Both the position numbers and the translations under genes were made by a program. DNA of 64,000 nt from Sulfuritalea sp. (GTDB lineage Bacteria; Pseudomonadota; Gammaproteobacteria; Burkholderiales; Rhodocyclaceae): positions 55,697 through 119,696 of the forward strand of contig JADJUP010000045.1 in assembly GCA_016716965.1 (NCBI GenBank). The letters are read 5' to 3'. Each line of letters starts with the position of its first letter. Position 1 is the stretch's first letter. The notes under the pieces are model-generated. The model was not told the origin of the DNA and searched no databases. It saw only the letters and a program-made list of their open reading frames with translations. Below are positions 35,667 through 45,015 of the stretch, piece after piece.

Positions 35667-35966
35667 ATGATTGATCTTGCCAGGATTGCAGGCTTCGACT
35701 GGGACGCCGGCAACTCGCGGAAGAACGAGAAGCATGGCGTCTCGAAGGCAGAGGCGGAGCAGGTTTTCTTCAATGCCCCGTTGCTGCTCCTGGACGACGA
35801 GAAGCACAGCCAGCGAGAGGCCCGGCACCATGCCCTGGGCCGAACGGATGAAGGCCGCTTGTTGCATCTGACTTTCACCCTGCGCAAGTCCGCCAGTCTG
35901 ATCCGGGTGATCTCGGCCCGTGACATGCATCGCAAGGAGCGAACGATCTATGAGCAAGCCGACTAA
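35667..35966 (+). CDS. brnT: BrnT family toxin
   Basis: 99 residues with a RelE-like ribonuclease fold. FDWDAGNSRKNEKHGVSKAEAEQVFFN at the start and RLLHLTFTLRKSASLIRVISARDMHRKER at the end are typical of BrnT. It cleaves RNA to slow growth and is neutralised by BrnA. The order toxin-then-antitoxin with overlap is the usual brnTA arrangement. Confidence 0.92.
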   Translation: MIDLARIAGFDWDAGNSRKNEKHGVSKAEAEQVFFNAPLLLLDDEKHSQREARHHALGRTDEGRLLHLTFTLRKSASLIRVISARDMHRKERTIYEQAD

Positions 35967-36213
35967 AGCCATTCCCCGCTTCGCCAGCGAGGCCGAAGAA
36001 CGCGCGTTCTGGGAAAGCCAGGATTCGACGGCGCATGTCGACTGGTCGAAAGCAAAGCGCGTCGTGCTGCCGAATCTCAAGCCAACGACGAAGACGATTT
36101 CATTGCGGCTGCCGCAGCACTTGCTGGACTCGATCAAGGCGGCCGCCAATGCGCGTGACGTGCCGTACCAGTCGCTGATCAAGGTCTGGTTGCAGGAGAA
36201 GCTGCACAGCTGA
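35950..36213 (+). CDS. brnA: BrnA family antitoxin
   Basis: 87 residues, ribbon-helix-helix DNA-binding fold. An N-terminal acidic region (SEAEERAFWESQDST) wraps the toxin, and TKTISLRLPQHLLDSIKAAANARDVPYQSLIKVWL is the RHH domain. Overlaps brnT by 17 bases. Confidence 0.92.
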   Translation: MSKPTKAIPRFASEAEERAFWESQDSTAHVDWSKAKRVVLPNLKPTTKTISLRLPQHLLDSIKAAANARDVPYQSLIKVWLQEKLHS

Positions 36214-36243
36214 ACGCGCTGTGACGATCGGCAGCCAATTGTC

Positions 36244-36267
36244 GCCGTAACGCCAGCGCCGACTTTT
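36244..36267 (-). repeat. Dispersed AAGTCGGCGC repeat, short form
   Basis: Minus strand AAAAGTCGGCGCTGGCGTTA then CGGC. It lies between brnA and pobA, just after the last gene of the catabolic operon. Confidence 0.7.
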
Positions 36268-36280
36268 GCCCAGTACCGGT

Positions 36281-37456
36281 TCAGTCGTCGAACGGCAAGC
36301 CCACGTAGTTTTCCGCCAGCGTCGTCCTGCCGGCGAGGGAGTGCACCACGTAGTCGAGTTCGGCTTCGAGCGCCTTCCGGTCGAAGGCGTGGGTGTCGGG
36401 GAAGTTGTGCAGCAGGTTGGTCATCCACCACGAGAAGCGCTCGGCCTTCCACACCCGGCGCAGGCAGCGCGCGGAATAGTGGTCGATGCCGGCGTCGCTG
36501 CCGGCGTAATGTTCGATCAGCGCGCGCGACAGGTAGCGCACGTCGGACGCGGCCAGGTTGAGGCCCTTGGCGCCGGTCGGCGGCACGATGTGGGCGGCGT
36601 CGCCGGCGAGGAACAGGCGGCCGAAGCGCATCGGTTCGGCGACGAAACTGCGCAGCGGCGCGATGCTCTTCTCGATCGAGGGGCCGGTGACCAGCGCGGC
36701 CTCCGCCTGCGGGTCGAGGCGGCGGCGCAGTTCCTCCCAGAATCGATCATCGGACCAGTCCTCGACCTTCTCGCTCAGCGCGCACTGCAGGTAGTAGCGG
36801 CTGCGGGTGTGGGAACGCATGCTGCACAGGGCGAAGCCGCGCTCGTGCTTGGCGTAGATCAGCTCGTCGGAGACCGGCGGCGTGTCGGACAGCAGGCCGA
36901 GCCAGCCGAAGGGATAGACGCGCTCGAAATTGGCGATGGCATCCTTGGGCACGCTGGCGCGGCAGACGCCGTGGAAGCCGTCGCAGCCGGCGATGAAGTC
37001 GCATTCGATTTCATGGCGGGCGCCGTCCTTGAGGTAGCTGACGCGCGGGCGCGTGCCGTCGAAGTCCTGGATGGCGACTTCCTTGGCTTCGTACACCGTC
37101 GGCAGGCCGGCCGCGGCGCGCGCGTCCATGAGGTCGCGGGTCAGCTCGGTCTGGCCGTAAACCATGACCCGCTTGCCGCCGGTGAGGCCGGGGAAATCGA
37201 TGCGATGGCGCACGCCGCCGATCAGCAGTTCGATGCCGTCGTGCGGCAGGCCCTCGGCATGCATGCGACGGCCGACGCCGGCCTCGTCCATCAGGTCGAC
37301 CGCGACCTGCTCCAGCACGCCGGCACGGATGCGGCCCAGCACGTAGTCGGGGGTTTGCGCTTCGAGGACGATGGCATCGATGCCTGCCTTGTGCAGCAAC
37401 TGGCCGAGGATGAGGCCCGAGGGGCCGGCGCCGATGATGGCGATCTGTGTTTTCAT
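36281..37456 (-). CDS. pobA: 4-hydroxybenzoate 3-monooxygenase
   Basis: 391 residues, group A flavoprotein hydroxylase. FAD motif IIGAGPSGLILGQLL, DG motif FIAGCDGFHGVCR and GD motif LFLAGDAAHIVPPTGAKGLN. It hydroxylates 4-hydroxybenzoate to protocatechuate with NAD(P)H and O2. The full length matches PobA (about 390). It is the last gene of the minus-strand catabolic run and feeds the dioxygenases just upstream. No pobR is adjacent. Confidence 0.95.
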   Translation of the reverse strand: MKTQIAIIGAGPSGLILGQLLHKAGIDAIVLEAQTPDYVLGRIRAGVLEQVAVDLMDEAGVGRRMHAEGLPHDGIELLIGGVRHRIDFPGLTGGKRVMVYGQTELTRDLMDARAAAGLPTVYEAKEVAIQDFDGTRPRVSYLKDGARHEIECDFIAGCDGFHGVCRASVPKDAIANFERVYPFGWLGLLSDTPPVSDELIYAKHERGFALCSMRSHTRSRYYLQCALSEKVEDWSDDRFWEELRRRLDPQAEAALVTGPSIEKSIAPLRSFVAEPMRFGRLFLAGDAAHIVPPTGAKGLNLAASDVRYLSRALIEHYAGSDAGIDHYSARCLRRVWKAERFSWWMTNLLHNFPDTHAFDRKALEAELDYVVHSLAGRTTLAENYVGLPFDD

Positions 37457-37486
37457 GGTCTAGTCTCTCTGTCGGGGCGGGGCATG

Positions 37487-38326
37487 TCAGACGATTTCCA
37501 TCGCCAGCAGGCCGGAGGCGGTGTTCGAAATCGGGATGTGGTAATTGGAGTGCACCTTGGCCACTTCGCCCGACAGCGCGCCGCGCGTGGTCAGCCAGTT
37601 GAGCAGCTCGACGCCCTGGGTGCCGGTCAGTTCGACCAGGTCGGCGATCGAATAGCGCGTCACCCAGAGCGGGTCGGTGATCAGCTTTTCCATGAACATC
37701 AGGTCGAATTCCTTGTTGATGAATCCGGCGCGCTGGCCTTCGAGCTGGTGTGAAAGGCCGCCGGTGCCGATCACCACTACGCGCGCATCCGAGTCCCAGG
37801 ATTCGATGGCGCGGCCGATGGCCTGGCCGAACTTGAAGCAGCGCGCCGCCGTCGGCAGCGGGAATTGCACGGTGTTCTGGCAGATCGGTACGGTGCGTAG
37901 CGGGCAGGATTTCTGGTCGGGCCAGAGCAGCTCCAGCGGCAGCGTGAAGGCGTGGTCGACCAGCATTTCCTGGCAGGTGACGATGTCGAACTCCTCCTCG
38001 ACCAGCGCGTCGATCAGGTGCCAGGACAGGTCCAGCTCGCCCCTGTAGGGCGGAAGGGTGGGGATGCCCCAGCCTTCGTCGGCGTTGCGGTATTCGGCCG
38101 CAGCGCCGACGGCGAAGGTCGGCATCTTGTCGAGGAAGAAGTTCAGCCCGTGGTCGTTGTAGATGACCACCGCGACGTCCGGCTTCTGCTTCGCCAGCCA
38201 GTCGTGGATGGGCGGGAAGCCGTCGAAGAAGGGCTTCCAGTAGGCGTCCTGCTGCAGCTTGTTGGCGATGGCACGGCCGATGTAGGGCACGTGGGTGACG
38301 TTGATGCCGCCGATGATCGTTGCCAT
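37487..38326 (-). CDS. ligB: Protocatechuate 4,5-dioxygenase beta subunit (first copy)
   Basis: 279 residues, class III extradiol dioxygenase catalytic subunit. Iron ligands His12 (INVTHVPYIG) and His59 (VVIYNDHGLNFF) are in place, and IGTGGLSHQLEG carries the catalytic His. AGGAGG lies ten bases before the ATG at 38326; an ATG at 38335 is too close to it. It opens the ring of protocatechuate between C4 and C5 to give 4-carboxy-2-hydroxymuconate semialdehyde. It pairs with the small subunit gene at 38451, from which it is separated by 124 bases. Confidence 0.92.
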   Translation of the reverse strand: MATIIGGINVTHVPYIGRAIANKLQQDAYWKPFFDGFPPIHDWLAKQKPDVAVVIYNDHGLNFFLDKMPTFAVGAAAEYRNADEGWGIPTLPPYRGELDLSWHLIDALVEEEFDIVTCQEMLVDHAFTLPLELLWPDQKSCPLRTVPICQNTVQFPLPTAARCFKFGQAIGRAIESWDSDARVVVIGTGGLSHQLEGQRAGFINKEFDLMFMEKLITDPLWVTRYSIADLVELTGTQGVELLNWLTTRGALSGEVAKVHSNYHIPISNTASGLLAMEIV

Positions 38327-38450
38327 TTCAGTCATGCCTCCTGAAGGGCCGCCCCGAAGGCGGCATGAGCCCCCGCGGGGGGCAGAGAGCGAATGCGAAC
38401 GTTGCATGCCCGCGAAGCGGAATCCCATGCACGCAGAGCGGTGGGGCTCA

Positions 38451-38804
38451 TCATTTCCCCGCTGCGACGAGCTTCGCCTTGAATTCGTCCTTGGTCATGC
38501 CCGTCTGCTGGGCGCCGATGTCCTGCATGTCGAGGCCGAAGATGCCGCCCAGCTTGGCCAGGTAGTAGGCATTGCCGCCGGCGGCGAGCATGTCCAGCAC
38601 CTGCAGGCTGAGCACCGCCGCCTTCTGCTGCGGGTTGAGGCCGTACTTGTCGCAGTAGGCCTCCTTGTCCCTGAGGAACTCGCTGCGGTTGTCGGCCGAG
38701 TTGAAGGAAAAGCACATCTTGTTCAGCGCGTAACCCTTGCGCGCCATGTCGCCATCGAACAGCGTGGTGCCGGGTATCACACGCTTTTGTTTGCCGTTTG
38801 CCAT
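38451..38804 (-). CDS. ligA: Protocatechuate 4,5-dioxygenase alpha subunit (first copy)
   Basis: 117 residues, all-helical LigA small subunit that caps the LigB active site. IPGTTLFDGDMARKGYALNKMCFS is the usual start, followed by GGNAYYLAKLGGIFGLDMQDI. GGAGGCAGGAG precedes the ATG. It lies 16 bases after the aldo/keto reductase gene upstream. Confidence 0.93.
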   Translation of the reverse strand: MANGKQKRVIPGTTLFDGDMARKGYALNKMCFSFNSADNRSEFLRDKEAYCDKYGLNPQQKAAVLSLQVLDMLAAGGNAYYLAKLGGIFGLDMQDIGAQQTGMTKDEFKAKLVAAGK

Positions 38805-38820
38805 CTCCTGCCTCCGTTGG

Positions 38821-39816
38821 TCAGTCCGGGAATTTCTCGGTATCGATTTCCAGTTGGGTAGCCGCGTTGTAGCGCGGTCCCGTCACCGTCTGCTGGTTGA
38901 TCAGCGCATCGAGGCGCGCGACCGCGCGAGGGTCGAGCGACACGGCGGCCGCCCCGGCGTTGTCGTCGAGATGCTCCGGCTGCCGGGTGCCGAAGATCGG
39001 AATGATGTGTTCGCCCTGCGCCAGCAGCCAGGCCAGCGCGAGTTGCGCCGGGCTGCAGCCGGCTTCGCGTGCGATGTCGAGGTAGGCCGGCAGCAGTTCG
39101 AGGTTCTTCATGTAATTGGCCGCATCGAAGCGCGGCATCTGGCGGCGGATGTCCTTCGCCTCCAGTTGCGTTTCCGGGTCGCGCAGCGTGCCGGTGAGGA
39201 AGGCGCGCGCCAGCGGGCTGAAGGCGACCAGCGTCACGCCCAGTTCGCGGCAGGCGGCCAGCGCGCCGAGTTCGGGATTGCGCGTCCATAGCGAGTATTC
39301 GTTCTGCAGCGCGACGATCGGATGTTCCGCGTGCGCGCGCCGTAGCGTCGCCGCCGACACTTCGGACAGCCCGATGCCGCGGATCTTGCCGGCGCGCACC
39401 AGGTCGCCCAGCGCGCCGACGCTTTCCTCGATCGGCACCTGCTTGTCCCAGCGATGCAGGTAGTAGAGGTCGATGACATCGGTCTGGAGCCGGCGCAGGC
39501 TTTCGTCACAGGTGCGTTTCAGGGTCGCCGGGCGGCCGTCGATCACGCGCTTGCCGTCCACACCCGTCATGCCGCACTTGCTGGCGAGCACGAATTTCGA
39601 GCGGTGCGGCTTCAGCACATTGCCAAGCAGGGTCTCGTTGGAACCGAAGCCATAGAGTGCGGCCGTGTCGAACAGCGTGATGCCGTGGTCGAGCGCGCGC
39701 AGCAGCAGCGTCGCCGCCACCTCGGCCGACGGTGGCGTGCCGTAGGCGTGGGAGAGGTTCATGCAGCCCAGGCCGAGGGCGGAGACACTGAAGGGTCCGA
39801 GGCGGCGTGTCTGCAT
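38821..39816 (-). CDS. Aldo/keto reductase
   Basis: 331 residues, AKR barrel. The tetrad includes Asp (LFDTAALYG) and Tyr of that segment, Lys (VLASKCGM) and His (DLYYLHRWD). NADPH-dependent reduction of an aldehyde or ketone is expected. Its position inside the lig operon suggests a role on an aromatic aldehyde or ring-fission product, but the pathway has no obvious step for it. Confidence 0.9.
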   Translation of the reverse strand: MQTRRLGPFSVSALGLGCMNLSHAYGTPPSAEVAATLLLRALDHGITLFDTAALYGFGSNETLLGNVLKPHRSKFVLASKCGMTGVDGKRVIDGRPATLKRTCDESLRRLQTDVIDLYYLHRWDKQVPIEESVGALGDLVRAGKIRGIGLSEVSAATLRRAHAEHPIVALQNEYSLWTRNPELGALAACRELGVTLVAFSPLARAFLTGTLRDPETQLEAKDIRRQMPRFDAANYMKNLELLPAYLDIAREAGCSPAQLALAWLLAQGEHIIPIFGTRQPEHLDDNAGAAAVSLDPRAVARLDALINQQTVTGPRYNAATQLEIDTEKFPD

Positions 39817-39817
39817 G

Positions 39818-41137
39818 TCAGAACCTCAGCACGAACAGCGTGATCGCCGGAAACGCCACCAGCACGGCAACGCGCACCAGGTCGCTGATGACGAAGGGGA
39901 TCACGCCCTGGTAGGTGTCGCGGATCGGGATGTCGGGCGCCATCGACTGGATGACGAACAGGTTCATGCCCACCGGCGGCGTGATGAGGCCGACTTCGAC
40001 CACGATCAGCACCAGGATGCCGAACCAGATCGCGGTCTGTTCCGGCGTCAGGCCGAAGTCCAGGCCGGAAACCATGGGGAAGAAGATCGGGATGGTGAGC
40101 AGGATCATCGACAGCGAATCCATCACGCAGCCGAAGACCAGGTAGAACGCCAGGATCGCCCACAACACCGCGTAGGGGCTGAGGCCCAGGGTGCCGACCC
40201 AGGTGGCCAGTTCCTGCGGCAGCAGCGAAAGGGCGAGGAAGCTGTTGTAGGCGGCGGCGCCGAGCACGATCATGAACACCATGCCGGTGCCGCTGGCCGT
40301 GGCCTCGAAGGCGCGCAGCACTTTCTCGCGGCCGAGGCCGCCCTTCCACCATGCGAGCAGGCCCGTGGCCACCGCGCCGACCGCGGCGCCTTCGGTGGGG
40401 GTGAAGATGCCCGTGTAGATGCCGCCGATCACGATGACGAAGATCAGTACCACCGGCCACACGTCGCGCTGGGCACGCATGCGCTGCGGCCATGGCATGG
40501 GTTCGAGCCGGCGGCCGCCCCAGGCCGGATACAGGCGCACCACGATGGCAATTACCAGCATGTAGCTGAACGCGGCGAGCAGGCCCGGCACGAAGGCGGC
40601 GGCGAACAGCTTGGCGATGTTCTGCTCGGTCAGGACGGCATAGATCACCAGCACGATGGACGGCGGGATCAGGATGCCGAGCGTGCCGCCGGCTGCCAGC
40701 GCGCCGCTGGCCAGGCCGCCGCCATAGCCTGCGCGGCGCAGTTCGGGCAATGCCACCTGGCCCATGGTCGCCGCGGTGGCCAGCGACGAACCGCAGATCG
40801 AACCGAAGCCGGCACAGGCGCCGATCGCGGCCATGGCGAGGCCGCCCTTGCGGTGGCCGAGGAAGGCCTCGCCCGCCTTGAACAGCGCCTGCGACATGCC
40901 GCCGAGCGAGGCGAACTGGCCCATCAGCAGGAACAGCGGCACGATCGACAGCGAATGGCTGGAGAACTGGCTGTAGGCGATGGTCTTCATCTGGTTCAGC
41001 AGCGGGCCGAGGCTGCCATAGACCAGCCAGGAACCGGTGAGTCCCAGCGCCAGCATGGCCAGGCCGATCGGCAGGCGCAGGAAGATCAGCAGCAGCAGGA
41101 GCGGGAACGACCAGGCGGCCAGCGCGAGGGGATCCAT
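39818..41137 (-). CDS. dctM: TRAP transporter large permease subunit
   Basis: 439 residues with about 12 membrane helices, DctM/TRAP-L family (GACAGFGSICGSSLATAATMGQVALPELRRAGY is a hallmark stretch). It carries solute with Na+ symport together with DctQ and a periplasmic binding protein. Start MDPLALAAWSFPLLLLLIF at 41137; its ATG shares one base with the dctQ stop. Likely substrate: an aromatic acid of the lig pathway (inference from context). Confidence 0.92.
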   Translation of the reverse strand: MDPLALAAWSFPLLLLLIFLRLPIGLAMLALGLTGSWLVYGSLGPLLNQMKTIAYSQFSSHSLSIVPLFLLMGQFASLGGMSQALFKAGEAFLGHRKGGLAMAAIGACAGFGSICGSSLATAATMGQVALPELRRAGYGGGLASGALAAGGTLGILIPPSIVLVIYAVLTEQNIAKLFAAAFVPGLLAAFSYMLVIAIVVRLYPAWGGRRLEPMPWPQRMRAQRDVWPVVLIFVIVIGGIYTGIFTPTEGAAVGAVATGLLAWWKGGLGREKVLRAFEATASGTGMVFMIVLGAAAYNSFLALSLLPQELATWVGTLGLSPYAVLWAILAFYLVFGCVMDSLSMILLTIPIFFPMVSGLDFGLTPEQTAIWFGILVLIVVEVGLITPPVGMNLFVIQSMAPDIPIRDTYQGVIPFVISDLVRVAVLVAFPAITLFVLRF

Positions 41138-41655
41138 CAGTGCGCGACCTCCGCCCTGGCCGAATCCGCGTGCGCCGCCACCAGGCCGAGGGTTTCCAGC
41201 AGGCGCCAGGCATAGGCCAGGCAACCCAGGGCGGCCGGCACGAAGGACGCCGCGTAGCCCCACCACACCGGCATCTGCAGGATGAAACTGACTTCGCCGT
41301 TGCCGCGAAATTCGAGCGTGGCGATACCCATGCGCCAGACCAGCAGCAGCCATACCGCCAGCATCAGCGCATCGCCGAGGATTTCGAGGAGGCGCTGCAG
41401 GCGCGGCGGGTAGGCATGCCAGAACAAGGTTACGTCGGCGTGGGCGCGCCGCAGGTGGCACCACGGCAGGAAGCAGAACACGGCGAGCGCGGTGCCGGCC
41501 TCGACCAGTTCGAAATCTCCCGGCACCGGCCCGAGGCCGGCGAACGAGAAGGCGCGGCCGGCGATGCTGACGACGCTGATGACGGCCAGCGCCGTCAGCA
41601 CCAGGGCACCGAACCAGGCCATGCCGCGGCTGGTGGCGTAGATGAGTCTATTCAT
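41137..41655 (-). CDS. dctQ: TRAP transporter small permease subunit
   Basis: 172 residues with four membrane helices, DctQ family. VEAGTALAVFCFLPWCHLRRAHADVTLF is the typical central region. Membrane partner of the large subunit directly downstream. Confidence 0.9.
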   Translation of the reverse strand: MNRLIYATSRGMAWFGALVLTALAVISVVSIAGRAFSFAGLGPVPGDFELVEAGTALAVFCFLPWCHLRRAHADVTLFWHAYPPRLQRLLEILGDALMLAVWLLLVWRMGIATLEFRGNGEVSFILQMPVWWGYAASFVPAALGCLAYAWRLLETLGLVAAHADSARAEVAH

Positions 41656-41704
41656 GGCGGCGCACCGGCCTTCCCCTGTCGCGGCGGAAGGCCGGCATCG
41701 GAGG

Positions 41705-42733
41705 TCACTTCTTCGCTTGCCCGGCGATCAGCGCTTCGGCTTCGGCCGCCAGCTTCGGGCCGTCGATGCCCTTGGCGCCCACTTCCTTGAACCACGCCGC
41801 GCGCACGCCGGATGCCGTGCGCCGCCAGGTCTGGGTTTCCGCCGCATCGAGCATGATGATCCGGTTGCCGGCCTTCTGCGCCAGTGCCAGGCCACCCTTG
41901 TCGCCCTCGTCCATGGCCCGGCCGAACATCGCCGCGGTCTCGATTCCGCTGTTGGCGTCGATGACCTTCTTCAGGTCGGCCGGCAGCTTGTCATAGGCAG
42001 CCTTGTTCATCACCACGCCGAAGGTCTGGGTGTAGAGCCCGGTGTCGCCGGCGAAACCGGTATGGTTCTTGACGATCTGCTGCACCTTGAGTGCCGGCAC
42101 GACTTCCCAGGGGATCGTGGTCGCCGCGATGACGCCCTTCGACAACGCTTCGCCGGTCTGTGGCACGGGCATGCCCACCGGCACGGCGCCGAGCTGTTCG
42201 AGCATGATGTTGATCACGCGCGAGCCGCCGCGCACCTTCATGCCCTTGAGGTCTTCCAGCCGGGTGATCGGATCCTTGCTGTGGAACAGGCCGGGGCCGT
42301 GGGTATGCACCGCGATCAGCTTGACGTCCTTGAACTCGTCCATCGCGTTCTTCTGCACATATTCATGGAAGGCGCGCGAGCAGGGTTCGGCGGCACCGCA
42401 GGAGAAGGGCAGCTCGAACACTTCCGACTTGGGGAAGCGGCCCGGCGTGTAGCCGAGCACGGTCCATACGATGTCGGCGACGCCGTCCCTGGCCTGGTCG
42501 AACAACTCCGGCGGCTTGCCGCCGAGCTGCATGCTGGGGAACAACTGGACCTTGATGCGGCCGCCGCTTTCCTTCTCGATCTTCTGCGCCCAGGGGGCGA
42601 TGGCCTTGGACGGGATCGGCGCCTGCGGCGGCAGGAACTGATGGAAGCGCAGGGTTACATCCGCGGCATGCGACAACTGCGCGCTGGCGGCAAGCGCCAG
42701 GGCGGCAAGCAGGACTCTCAGGCTGGGTTTCAT
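41705..42733 (-). CDS. dctP: TRAP transporter substrate-binding protein
   Basis: 342 residues. A signal peptide (LRVLLAALALAASAQLSHA) is followed by the DctP fold with the Arg-containing LKGMKVRGGSRVINIML segment that salt-bridges a carboxylate ligand. So the ligand should be a carboxylic acid, probably hydroxybenzoate, protocatechuate or a ring-fission acid. AGAGGAG precedes the ATG at 42733. Confidence 0.92.
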   Translation of the reverse strand: MKPSLRVLLAALALAASAQLSHAADVTLRFHQFLPPQAPIPSKAIAPWAQKIEKESGGRIKVQLFPSMQLGGKPPELFDQARDGVADIVWTVLGYTPGRFPKSEVFELPFSCGAAEPCSRAFHEYVQKNAMDEFKDVKLIAVHTHGPGLFHSKDPITRLEDLKGMKVRGGSRVINIMLEQLGAVPVGMPVPQTGEALSKGVIAATTIPWEVVPALKVQQIVKNHTGFAGDTGLYTQTFGVVMNKAAYDKLPADLKKVIDANSGIETAAMFGRAMDEGDKGGLALAQKAGNRIIMLDAAETQTWRRTASGVRAAWFKEVGAKGIDGPKLAAEAEALIAGQAKK

Positions 42734-42750
42734 GGTGCGTTCTCCTCTGG

Positions 42751-43716
42751 TTATGATTGGGTGCTGCGCAGTTGCTGTTCGAGCCGGTGCAGCGTGCGGT
42801 AGCAGGGCAGTACCTGGCCCACGCTGGCATTCGGCTCGCGGCATTCCCGGATCGCGGCGAAAAATTCGCGATCCTGCAACTCGATGCCGTTCATCGATAC
42901 ATCTACCGTCGAGACGTCGATCTTGTTGTCCTTCGCGTCGATCAGGTCGTCGTAGCGTGCGATGTAGGTGCCCGTGTCGCCGATGTAGCGGAAGAAGGTG
43001 CCCAGCGGCCCGTCGTTGTTGAACGACAGCGACAGGGTGCAGATCGCGCCCGTGCTGCTCTTCAACTGGATCGACATGTCCATGGCGATGCCAAGCGTCG
43101 GATGGATCGGCCCCTGCAGCGCATTCGCGGCGACGATGCTGCCGCCAGTCTGGTACGCGAAGAGGTCCACCGTGTGCGCGGCGTGATGCCACAGCAGGTG
43201 GTCGGTCCAGGAACGCGGCTGGCCCAGCGCGTTCATGTTGCTGCGGCGGAAGAAGTAGGTCTGCACGTCCATCTGCTGGATGTTGAATCCGCCGCCGGCT
43301 ATCTTCTTGTGGATCCACTGGTGGCTCGGATTGAAGCGCCGCGTGTGGCCGCACATCGCCACCAGCCCGGTCTTCTGCTGCAGCGCCAGCACCGCTTCGG
43401 CGCCAGCCAGGCTGTCGGCCAGCGGAATCTCGACCTGCACGTGCTTGCCGGCGTTCATGCAGGCGATGGCCTGTTCGGCATGCATCTGCGTCGGCGTGCA
43501 CAGGATCACGGCATCCACTTCCTTCATGGCCAGGCTGTCGGCGAGGTCGGTGCTGACGTGGCCGATGCCGTACTTCGCGGCGGTCTCGCGCGTCTTTTCC
43601 AGTTCGCGGCTGACCAGCGAAACGACTTCGACGCCGTCGATCAGCTTGATCGCGTCGAGATGCTTGATGCCGAAAGCGCCGGCTCCCGCCAGCGCGACCT
43701 TGATGGACTTGCTCAT
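42751..43716 (-). CDS. ligC: 4-carboxy-2-hydroxymuconate-6-semialdehyde dehydrogenase
   Basis: 321 residues, Gfo/Idh/MocA family. N-terminal ALAGAGAFGIKHLDAI binds NADP; EIPLADS replaces the usual EKP(I/L) motif, as in LigC; HTRRFNPSHQWIHKKI is a LigC stretch. It oxidises the ring-fission product (as hemiacetal) to 2-pyrone-4,6-dicarboxylate. Overlaps ligB by four bases. Confidence 0.93.
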   Translation of the reverse strand: MSKSIKVALAGAGAFGIKHLDAIKLIDGVEVVSLVSRELEKTRETAAKYGIGHVSTDLADSLAMKEVDAVILCTPTQMHAEQAIACMNAGKHVQVEIPLADSLAGAEAVLALQQKTGLVAMCGHTRRFNPSHQWIHKKIAGGGFNIQQMDVQTYFFRRSNMNALGQPRSWTDHLLWHHAAHTVDLFAYQTGGSIVAANALQGPIHPTLGIAMDMSIQLKSSTGAICTLSLSFNNDGPLGTFFRYIGDTGTYIARYDDLIDAKDNKIDVSTVDVSMNGIELQDREFFAAIRECREPNASVGQVLPCYRTLHRLEQQLRSTQS

Positions 43717-44570
43717 GCTTGGTTCTCCAGGATCAGGTGTCCGACTGCGGTGTTCGAAGCAGGTACGTGGTAGAAGCGGTGCGCAACTTTTGGTGCCGCG
43801 TCACTCATCGCTCCGCGCGCGATCAGCCACATCACCAGTTCGATGCCTTCCGAGCCGGCCTCGCGCACGTAGTCGATGTGCGGCTTCTGCGCCAGCGTCG
43901 CCGGATCGGCGATCAACTGGTCGAGGAAGGCCGTGTCCCATTCGCGGTTGATCAGGCCGGCGCGCGGGCCCTGCAACTGGTGGCTCATGCCGCCGGTGCC
44001 CCAGACCTGCACCTTGAGCGGCGCATCGAAGGAGGCCACCGCCTTGCGGATGGCGCGGCCGAGGTTGAAGCAGCGGCGGCCGGACGGCACCGGATACTGC
44101 ACCACGTTTACCGCGAAGGGGATCACCGGACAGGGCCATGCGAAGTTGTCAGCTGAGGGCTGGCCGCACATCAGCGACAGCGGCACGGTAAGGCCGTGGT
44201 CCACCGGCATCTTGTTCACCACGGTCAGGTCGAAGTCGTCCTGGATCACCGACTGCGCGATATGCGCGGCGAGTTCCGGATGGCCGATCACTTTGGGCAC
44301 CGGGCGCGGGCCCCAGCCTTCGTCGGCGATCGCGAATTCCGGCGCGCAGCCGATGGCGAAGGTCGGGATCAGGTCGAGGCTGAAGGCGTTGGCGTGGTCG
44401 TTATAGACCAGGAAGATGACGTCGGGCGTGTTGTCCTTGAGCCACTGCTTGGAGAACTCGTAACCGGCGAACACCTTCTGCCAATAGGGCTCGCCCGACT
44501 TGCCGAGGTCCAGCGCGGCGCCGATGGCGGGGACGTGGGAGGTATAGACGCTGGCAGTGATGGTGGCCAT
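43713..44570 (-). CDS. ligB: Protocatechuate 4,5-dioxygenase beta subunit (second copy)
   Basis: 285 residues. The same ligand pattern as the first copy: His12 (VYTSHVPAIG), His59 (FLVYNDHANAF), and WGTGGMSHQLQG. It is clearly diverged from the copy at 37487, so the two may prefer different catechols (for example protocatechuate versus gallate or a methylated derivative); this cannot be decided from sequence. The gene is between ligA and ligC and overlaps ligC, so this is the better candidate for the main pathway enzyme. Confidence 0.92.
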   Translation of the reverse strand: MATITASVYTSHVPAIGAALDLGKSGEPYWQKVFAGYEFSKQWLKDNTPDVIFLVYNDHANAFSLDLIPTFAIGCAPEFAIADEGWGPRPVPKVIGHPELAAHIAQSVIQDDFDLTVVNKMPVDHGLTVPLSLMCGQPSADNFAWPCPVIPFAVNVVQYPVPSGRRCFNLGRAIRKAVASFDAPLKVQVWGTGGMSHQLQGPRAGLINREWDTAFLDQLIADPATLAQKPHIDYVREAGSEGIELVMWLIARGAMSDAAPKVAHRFYHVPASNTAVGHLILENQA

Positions 44571-44571
44571 C

Positions 44572-45015
44572 TCAGGCTCCCGCTTTCTGGTTCGACTTGC
44601 CTTGCGGCTGCCGATGCGGCTGGGCGCTGCCGTCCTCGCCGAGGCGGCGGTTGCCTTCGATCGAGCGGCCGCCGGAGATCATCATGTCGCGGTATTCCTC
44701 TTCCGTCATGCCGGTCATGCTGCCGGCCATCTGCTGGAAGCTCTTGCCGTCGGTGGCGCCGATCTTGGCCAGGAAGTAGATGTTGCCGCCGAGGCGGATG
44801 CACCAGTTGAGGTCACGCGCCAGCACCGCCTGCTTCTGTTCCTCGCTCATCGGCCACTGGTCGAGGTAGGCGCGTTCGTCGGCCTTGAAGCGGGCGCGGT
44901 TCTCGGCCTGCATCAGCGACATGCAGAACTGGTTGAGGTGGAAGCCGAGGCGCGATTGCTCGGCGTCGAAGATCGTCGTGCCGGGGATGTCCTTGTAGGG
45001 TTTGTCGAGTGCCAT
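44572..45015 (-). CDS. ligA: Protocatechuate 4,5-dioxygenase alpha subunit (second copy)
   Basis: 147 residues, 30 longer than the other LigA here, with a polar tail (GRSIEGNRRLGEDGSAQPHRQPQGKSNQKAG). The core IPGTTIFDAEQSRLGFHLNQFCMSLMQAENR is typical. It ends one base before ligB and directly follows ligI. Confidence 0.92.
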   Translation of the reverse strand: MALDKPYKDIPGTTIFDAEQSRLGFHLNQFCMSLMQAENRARFKADERAYLDQWPMSEEQKQAVLARDLNWCIRLGGNIYFLAKIGATDGKSFQQMAGSMTGMTEEEYRDMMISGGRSIEGNRRLGEDGSAQPHRQPQGKSNQKAGA